From Roridomyces roridus (Eukaryota; Basidiomycota; Agaricomycetes; Agaricales; Mycenaceae): DNA of 64,000 bases. The notes beneath the pieces were generated by a model, which saw only the letters and a list, made by a program, of their open reading frames with translations, was not told the origin of the DNA and made no database searches. A program made the translations under genes and the position numbers. Shown here piece by piece: positions 56,901 to 64,000 of this stretch (within the stretch, counting starts at the first letter, position 1; the number at the start of each line of letters is the position of its first letter). The stretch covers positions 1,364,001-1,428,000 of the forward strand of contig JARKIF010000002.1 of the NCBI GenBank assembly GCA_029378245.1. The letters are read 5' to 3'.

Positions 56901-57630
56901 GCCAGCGGAAACGGGGTCTTCCAGTAACACCAGCCGAGGAGGAGGAGGATCTTTTCACGCAGGCTGGACTAGGCTTGAAGACGGTGAAGACCATGCGCCG
57001 AAGAATCGGACGACTACCTCAACAGCTGGACAATACCTTTGTCGCGCTTGAAAGAGAAAGCCCTGGAAGAGGGACAGTATCTCGCTGATCCCAAGTCCTG
57101 CGAGAGAGAAGGCGTTGGCTCAGCAGCAGGCGCTGGCGGCGGCAAAAGTGCAAGAAGCAGAGAAGGAAGCTGCTGCTGCTACTGCTCGCGCTTCTACTTC
57201 AAAAGAGGTGCAGAACGGCGAGCCAGAGGACAAGGATCCTCAGCAGAAGGCGGTGGAGACGGCAGCCGTCGCAGACCTCAAGAATGGCGACGCTCCGGAG
57301 CTGTACCGCAGATCCACCTCAACTTCGGAGGGTTCCAAAAGAGCGTTGGCACCACGGATAGATTTGGACGGCGAGGATGACGGGGATGATACGAGCGACG
57401 AGGAGCTGGATGATGATGAACATGCCTTTGCGCATCCTTCGACGTATGTCGAACAGCCGTGGATCTGGATGCCACGCGACGGCCTCGGGCTGAGTAAGTT
57501 GTTGGTGGACGAGTTGCGGTCGGGTGGGGTGAGTGCGAGCGATATCGGAGCGGTGATGGACGACAGAGGCGTTGTAGAGGTTACACGAAATCCGCCGGAT
57601 GAGTCGTGGTACGGGACTGAGAAGGTCTAA
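53949..57630 (+). CDS. CSC1/OSCA-type mechanosensitive cation channel
   Basis: A calcium-permeable, stress-gated channel family (DUF221; TMEM63 in animals). The N-terminus MSVSASQLQQNNSTKAFTTS leads into helix 1 (LVANGALLLVEIAAFLIL), then PPYKRAKELPNSFWRWLPAL. The soluble RNA-recognition-like domain has ARTVLITNVPDELANEHDLR. The pore region follows: TGRYAISWLATLGLIIAWGF, LPPLLLAILFAILPFILR, TQGLAGAGAALAQLFPILLH and PMINLFALLSYAMFFLAFKF. The cytosolic C-terminus has HPSTYVEQPWIWMPRDGLGL. About 15 short introns are needed; one near 54113 has a weak GTCTGC donor. It is 65 bp upstream of the phosphatase gene on the same strand. Confidence 0.88.
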
Positions 57631-57695
57631 TCTATGTGTAATCTAGTGTATGTAATGGGTCAGAAATTGATTCCGAATGGCTTACCGAGTCACGT

Positions 57696-58988
57696 ATGGC
57701 ACCTTTTGACCTTGACGCTTGCATCCAGCAATTACTACGAAAGCAACTACTCCACGAAGCTCTCCTCCGCGAAATATGCACCAAGACCAAAGAAGTGCTC
57801 ATGCGCGAGTCCAACGTCGTCCACGTTAGCAGTCCAGTGACCGTGGTCGGAGATATCCACGGGTGAGTTACCTCCACTTGCTCTATCGTTTCTAATGCGA
57901 ATTCAAGCCAGTTCTACGACCTCATAGAAATCTTCCGCATAGGTGGCTTCGCCCCCAACACCAACTACCTGTTCTCGGCAAGTCAATCAAGCACCGTCGC
58001 GTGCCCATCATATTGAACATTTTTCTGCAGGCGACTACGTTGACCGTGGACTGTTTAGCGTCGAGACGATATCGCTCTTGACGTGCCTCAAGCTGCGGTA
58101 TCCCGACAGAGTGCAGCTAATACGCGGCAACCACGAGTCGAGAGCGGTTACACAGAATTATGGATTCTACACCGAGTGCATGCGAAAGTACGGCTCCTCG
58201 CATGCTTGGACGTATTTCACGGATATGTTCGACTTTCTCACTCTTTCGGTCGTGATTGACGATCGAGTAAGCGTTCGCTTTGTGTTAATACTCCAGTTAT
58301 CTCAAGTATCCCACAGGTCTTTTGCGTGCATGGTGGGCTTTCGCCTTCCATCCATTCCATCGACCAGATCAAGGTGCTGGACCGCTTCCGTGAAATTCCC
58401 CCAGACGGTCCGATAGCAGACTTGGTCTGGTCCGACCCCGACGCGGAGAAGGAGGATTTTGCTATATCACCGCGGTGCGTTGTATTTACTTCTTTCTATT
58501 TCCACTGAATAAAAAATCAATCCAGAGGCGCCGGTTACACATTCGGCTCTGGGGTCGTCCACAAATTCCTGGAAATCAACCAGATGTCCCACATCTTACG
58601 AGCACATCAGCTGTGTATGGAAGGATACACGTCCTTATTCGACGGGCACCTCTCAACAGTGTGGTGCGTGCAATCCAGTCCATACTGTCGTGCCAGAAAC
58701 TCACTTTCTATTCCAGGAGTGCATCCTAATTACTGTACGTCCTTGTCGCTTTCCATCTTCTCACTAACACTGTCCCAGGCTATCGGTGCGGCAACTCGGC
58801 GAGCATACTGGAGGTGGGCCCTGGTGGCAGCATGTACTTTAACGTCTTCGAGGCGGCTCCCGAAAATGACCGCGACGGTCCAAGCCAGCAGGCTGCTCAA
58901 AGTGCCAACGGGAAGGTGAGAATTTCACCCTTTCGTCTAATACTCCAGCAACTCAAGATCTTTCCAGCTACCGGAATACTTCCTCTGA
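57696..58988 (+). CDS. PP2A-like protein phosphatase catalytic subunit (Ppg1/PP4-like), with two lesions
   Basis: The start is [20 protein letters not shown]. Metal-site motifs: GDIHGQFYDL, DYVDRG, RGNHESR and [10 protein letters not shown]; then [18 protein letters not shown] and [11 protein letters not shown]. The C-terminus LPEYFL fits the PP2A group. Two conserved sites are damaged, each at a splice junction. After NYLF, one base appears missing at 57975 and the donor is GCAAGT. Before NYC, one base appears extra at 58723. With the strongest splice sites both shift the frame. Weaker donors (GTCAAT at 57981, GTCCAT at 58678) would restore it, giving FSASDYVDRG and a rewritten segment before HPNYC. 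Confidence 0.7.
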
Positions 58989-59143
58989 TACTCACCTCAT
59001 GATATTTTGACGATTGTGTATGAATACAAAGAGAGTACATATAACTTTAAAGACATAGTGGATCATTTTTCTTGTAGCAAACCAAATCCTCCGAGCACTG
59101 ACTGCATAGAGTGTCATAAGTGGGTAGTGTGAATCAAACTCTT

Positions 59144-61216
59144 TCAATCTTCCATGGCCTCGTCAAACCCAGCCACGACCTTGTCCTTCTTGGCCTTGAT
59201 ATTCCGGGCATTCACATCCCGCGAGAGCTTCCCATTCTCCTTTATCCAAATCGCGTTCACCACCTCGGCTGCAACATCGTCCGTGGCACCCTCCCCAACA
59301 CCCAACCCGCGCAATAATTCCTCCATGCGCACAGCAGATGCGAGTTGCACATCGCATGCACCGCCTCGGTTTGCACCCTGCCCAAACGACGCACTGCGTC
59401 CGACCGCCCGTTTGCCCTTCACAGGCGAAGACCCTGTAGGTGACGAGCACACGACCAGCCCAACGCCCTCGAGCATCGACACGAGGTCGCTAAACTCGCT
59501 CCGAGACACGGCTGGGAACATGCCGTCCGCAGAACGCGAGAGGACGACACTGTAGAACGAGTGCAATTGGGTGGGGTCGATAATACTAAAGGCGGAGGAG
59601 GCTGCGCGCTTCACTGGCGAGGCAGGGGCACTCGAAAGAGACAGTCCAGCCTCGACGCGTTTGGACGCGAGGAGGAGGGCCAGGAGTGCGAAGCGGGCAT
59701 GGAGACCCAGTGAACGTATCTTGGTCACGATCTCACTGTTTGTTGGAGCTGCGCCGCCCACGCGAGGGGGGACGGTGGAGGCGGGAGAATATGCTTTCAA
59801 GGCGGCGAGAATGTGAGACGGCGCGACCGAACTCTTTGTTGTCGGATTGAGCGGATTTTCTTCCGTGCGATTGGGAGTTGGTGAGGGCGGAGCCGAAGCA
59901 ACGGCCAGGTCAATGGCTCCCCGCAGCACTTCAAAAAGACTGCGGACGTCTCCAGTAAGAGCCGCGACCTTTTTAGTGAGGAGATTCAGGGCTGGAGCAG
60001 TCAGGAAACGTTTGGCTTCCTGGCTTGCCTTGTCCGCGGCTTCTGGATCATCCGACAACTCGGAGAGATACAACGGCGCTAGTCGCGATTGTAGGATTTG
60101 CAAGAGTTGTGCGGGAGTATAGGGGGCAAAATGTACGGTGCGGACATTAGCCGCTGAGGGCACAAACCCAACAGAAGAGGATGCGGTCAGGGTATGAGTG
60201 TTGGCGATTCCAACGACGCGGACAGTAGATGGACGGGAGGCGGAGAGGGAGAAAAGGGATGAGAGGGATTGAGCAGTGGGCGCGACATGGTCTAGCTCGT
60301 CGAGAATGATGATACTTGAAAATTAGGTTCAGTATCTGGTAGCCGCGCGAAAAGGTTAAAACGTACTATTTGGACGTGGCTACGGAAAGCAATGCCTCGA
60401 CGGCATCTCTTCCCTGCACCTTCTTGACGCGACCGGCAGTTTTGCGTTTCTTGTCCGGGGTACCGCCAAGCTCCTCTATCAGGCGTTCCCACAAAACATC
60501 GACCGAGTTGAGGGCCATGCAATTGATCATGATGACCTTGACTTTGTCAATGCCCAGGGAGCGGACGACGGAGTTGACGAGGGCAGTCTTGCCAGTTCCA
60601 GGAGACCCGGAGATGTACAAGCTGGTATGCTCGACCGCGTCCGTGGCATCACGAAGGGAGGCGAAGAAGGCAGAAATAAGTTGGCGCTCGACATCGCGTC
60701 CTGCCATCTCGGTGGTAGGGCTGTTGCAGGTAGCGCGTAAAAGCGCGCGTGCACGAACATGGATAGGTAGCAGCGAGTTTGGGGGAGTAGGAGGTGGTGT
60801 TGCAAGGGTCAGGTGCGCGATCTCAGCCGTCGGCGTGGCCGGCGTGATGGATGATGTCGAGGCGCGTCTTGGTAGTGCTGGGAAACGACTACGTGAGTGG
60901 TGGCAGCGGCGAGATGACGCGTGAAACAAACCGTGTCTGGCGCGAGAAGGTGATCCATCCATCGTTGCTGTGCGTCTCAGCGAACGAGTTAGTCTGGGCG
61001 ACGGCGGGGACGCGACAGGCTCGAGGTTGAACGGGGGCACATTTTCCTTGTTTCCATCGCCATCGAGGGCGGTAATCGAGACCCGCGGCCGTTTGGGGTT
61101 GGGCGTGTTGTCGGGCGTCTGGAGCTGGCGTTTGCTGTCGGCTTGGGTGGGGGTCGAGGGGTCGGCCATGTGAGGGCGTTTGCCCAGAACGGTGCTGCGG
61201 GTGACTGGCGAGGACA
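59144..61216 (-). CDS. CDC6: Replication-licensing AAA+ ATPase CDC6/Cdc18
   Basis: Loads the MCM helicase at origins with ORC and Cdt1. The start MSSPVTRSTVLGKRPHMADP is followed by an N-terminal tail rich in SP/TP sites (CDK targets) and NKENVPP. The AAA+ domain has AGRDVERQLISAFF, Walker A SGSPGTGKTAL and Walker B IIILDELDH (after an intron near 60365-60313). Sensor-1-like GIANTHTL and ALTGDVRSLFEVLRGAIDLA follow, and a winged-helix domain ends the protein. An intron within the first 120 residues (near 60897) is likely. The upstream in-frame sequence before 61216 is less like the family. Confidence 0.88.
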
Positions 61217-61460
61217 TTGGGGCGATGAGGAGGACGAAGGCGGCCGGAGGGAGTCTTGAGGATGGTGGCGGGAGAGAGCAAGCAGACAACAGATCAAACC
61301 TAAACTTTAACAAAGCCATCACGGCGCGTCGCGTCAACCCGTGTGCCGCTCGAGCACGTGACCATGCCTGATTTTGCGACTTGTCTTGAGGAGCGCGACG
61401 GCGAGGACAAAACCATCCAAGAAAATACAAATACACCAACTGTACATCCTCGTATATACG

Positions 61461-62957
61461 CTATGGCCATCCCGACGCTCGTATTGGCGTAGAAGGTCCA
61501 ACCGACCGTAGCATCTCTACATTCACCCCGGAACGCACAAGCTCATCATATTCCCCACGAGCAGTCACCATGCTCGACGAGTCTTCGCCCACTTCGGAAC
61601 TGTCCTCTGATGAGGTGCGCTGGTCTTCGGTGACTTGTCGTAGCTTGATGATGAGACGGCATGTCACTGTCGTCGTCGCACACCACACTGGGCTATGGAT
61701 ATAAAATTAGCATGCAGCTCAAAAGAGCGGCAAGACGACGTACAACATGGCGACAAAAAGAAGTCCTTGCTGTGCGATGGCATGAGATAAGTGAGGCTGC
61801 ACACAAGCTTTACTTACGGGTGCAGCAAATGCTAGGGCCGTGTTCGCTATCCGGAGACCAAGTAAAAGCTACACAGCGGGGTCAGAGAAAGAATCGAAAG
61901 CAACTAACTCTGCGTACGATGAAAAAGATGAAGCCATCAAAGTACATGGTTGCGGCCAGTGCAACGTTTGAGGATCGAGGCTGATTTAGAGCATTCCACC
62001 AAGTCACCGAGAACATGACAATTTCGAAGCATATCTGGCCGCACTTGAGTTTGACATTTCCCCCAAAAAACATTCACTTACGCCGGGAATCCAAAGGATA
62101 GACACTGGGGGTGCTTTCGCCGTATTGAACGCGCACATCTGCAGCTCGTGTTGCCAAATTAATCGAGCTGAAAAAAGAGATGAATCATCACGTCCGGGAA
62201 AAGGTCACAAATACGGACGAGTCATTTGCCAAACCAGCAAGGATGCACAGGCGATACCACCCATCTCAGCCACCACATAACACAACCCAGTGTATATCAT
62301 GAGCTTGCGATTGCGATCTTGGAATAGGTGTGAGGGTAAAGCTGCAAATGGCTCGCAAAGACGCACCCCATATGACCCAGAGACGTAAGAGAATTAGAAC
62401 TGAACGATGTTTGAGTAGTAGATCTTGGGATGTGCTCGGGACACACAATTACTAGTAGCAACAGTCGCCCATCCCGCAAAGGCCTAGCGAATTCAGTCAA
62501 GAGTCATTGAATCGACGCAAGGGACTTACCGCGAAACCCATCCACCACCGACAGCTGCACCCGTATAAGCCAGGATACGCGCAACAGGACCAGCACGACT
62601 CACAACTTGAAATGAATTAGATCTAGCACTCGGCAAGAAGCTGGATGCACTCACAGTGTCACTCAAACTGATGCTCGTAAGACCAGCCAATTCTATGTAC
62701 GCGGTTGATGGAATTGTCCGACAAAACGAGAGCCTCGACGCACGGACAGTGTATATGGTCAATGCAACAGGGACCATATATCGAATAAAGAGAAATAGTA
62801 TCTTTGGTGCCGAGAACTTTGCAGGCCATATGAGTCGGACTTCATTCCCAAATGTCAAGACGTGGTCGTAAAGCAGAACGACATAGGCCGCGGCATTAAC
62901 GTAGCGGGTGACCCGTATCTGTTCGAGTACACTGTGGGTAATAGTTTCGCCGGCCAT
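61461..62957 (-). CDS. DUF6533 multi-helix membrane protein
   Basis: The start MAGETITHSVLEQIRVTRYV leads into the DUF6533 motif: NAAAYVVLLYDHVLTFGNEV, RLIWPAKFSAPKILFLFIRY and MVPVALTIYTV. This N-terminal pattern is specific to agaricomycete membrane proteins of unknown function with about seven helices. Several short introns follow (for example near 62660-62595), and the C-terminal tail is Ser/Glu-rich, ending VGPSTPIRASGWP. I could not fix all internal exon borders. Confidence 0.7.
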
Positions 62958-64000
62958 GGAGGAGACCACCTCCAAGGGTGGGAGGGTGGCGGACGAGCGC
63001 AGCGACGAGGACAGAAGAAAGCTTAGCTAGACGACACTGGGACATTTTTACATCAAATGATATGGTCGACATGTGGTGATTCCAAACTTAACCGATCCCA
63101 GCAGAGATTCCGGTCTGTTTGCTTCCGCTCATCTGCCTACTCAAATGAATCCCGAGCACAGAAAATGAACAGTGACTCTCGGCGCAACCCACGAGTGTAC
63201 TCATCATCCATATTCACTCGTCGTAGTCAACCGGACCAGGCCGCCGAAATCCAGTCTTCGAATTTGATTGAAAGATGTAAATCTAGAAGACAGGAAGGTC
63301 TCCACTGTTCCTGGGTCCTCTAACGTCGGTGTCCCTAAAACACCGGATTTGCTTCACGGCAGCCCGCAACTAGCATTGCTTACAGCACGAACAAGCCCAC
63401 TTTTCACATGTGCCGAAACAGAGAGAGCGGAGTGGCGGATCTAGTGCAAGATTTTAGTCGTAGGCAAGCTGTTTGACAAGAATCCATCGCATTTTTGTCC
63501 CGCGGCGACAGGTTCTTCGCTCAGACAGTCAGACTGGTCCTGTTCCGAAGTGAAGTGAATTTAGTCGCTGTTGGCTATTCTTGCCCTTCGAGCAACCCAA
63601 ACACGGACAGTTGCGGGCGGGGCCTTGGCACTCGTGGCTGCACTAGATGCTTGTACAATCAGTGGAGAATAAAATGCGCCATAAGGAAACCTTGTAGCCG
63701 ATTGGGTTCTCTGGGTTAGGAACAACTCGTACCATGCCGTGAGGACCTTCGGTGGCTTTTTGCGGCAGAAAGCTGGAACAGACCTGTGAACGTTGTGAAC
63801 AGTCATTCTTGAGCGATGCATCGGTATGCATTTGCGGGATTCTTCAGTCCAGAAGACTTCTCCAATCATGATTGCCAACCGCTAACATGGATGAGCCTGG
63901 AATGGGAGCAAAGAGGAGCAAAGCTGGAGTTCCTGAAATTCATTATGTGCCGCAATCCGCTTAGTTATTTTCGTTTTCATTGTCCTCGGTATCCCCAGGG
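62958..64000. other. No recognised gene
   Basis: This is sequence upstream of the DUF6533 gene. A minus-strand open frame at 63561-63878 has no recognisable motif and may be part of a gene that continues outside the window. Nothing else can be supported. Confidence 0.4.

Noticed and set aside
59154..59555. Plus-strand frames across the CDC6 region
   Set aside because: Antisense shadows of the winged-helix part of CDC6.

Overview
The window reads as nuclear DNA of an agaricomycete (mushroom-forming basidiomycete). Nearly every gene is split by introns of about 45-60 nt with GT..AG (occasionally GC..AG) ends. Genes are closely packed on both strands. Several families are typical of Agaricomycetes: a DUF6533 membrane protein, expanded BTB/POZ genes, a PD-(D/E)XK-like protein, an MLKL-N-terminal-like protein and a DUF7727-type membrane protein. 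No tRNA, rRNA or CRISPR array was recognised. All assignments come from reading motifs and splice signals by eye; no database was searched.

Layout. 0.8-12 kb holds a PD-(D/E)XK-like protein, a gamma-tubulin complex component, gluconokinase, a DUF6593-like protein, the histone chaperone CHZ1 and an unknown phosphoprotein-like gene. 11.9-24 kb holds a GPI-anchored Ser/Thr-rich protein, then a tandem array of six BTB/POZ paralogues interrupted by a GH13 alpha-amylase and copies of a dispersed 0.9-kb element. 24-26 kb is gene-poor and carries a three-unit 200-bp tandem repeat. 26-34 kb holds an NmrA-like reductase, a Nup50/Nup2-type nucleoporin, a seven-helix membrane protein and the MLKL-like protein. 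34.8-38.8 kb is a mosaic of gene debris: a CRIB exon, an NDR-family kinase pseudogene, a second CRIB exon and a truncated amylase copy, ending in another copy of the element. 38.8-51.3 kb is conserved: MFS transporter, EBP2, a BTB gene, Ap4A phosphorylase, a DUF7727-type protein, a single-pass membrane protein and a long protein with a HicA-like C-terminus. 51.5-64 kb holds a further element copy beside a BTB stub, a small unknown gene, a CSC1/OSCA channel, a PP2A-like phosphatase with two lesions, CDC6 and a DUF6533 protein.

The conserved genes serve unrelated housekeeping roles (spindle nucleation, replication licensing, nuclear transport, ribosome assembly) and do not form one pathway. The most unusual parts are the BTB array with a shared His/Cys C-terminal signature, the multi-copy element that appears to encode a spliced small protein, the mosaic debris region, a 7-nt microexon, and a stop/start overlap between gluconokinase and the gamma-tubulin complex gene.
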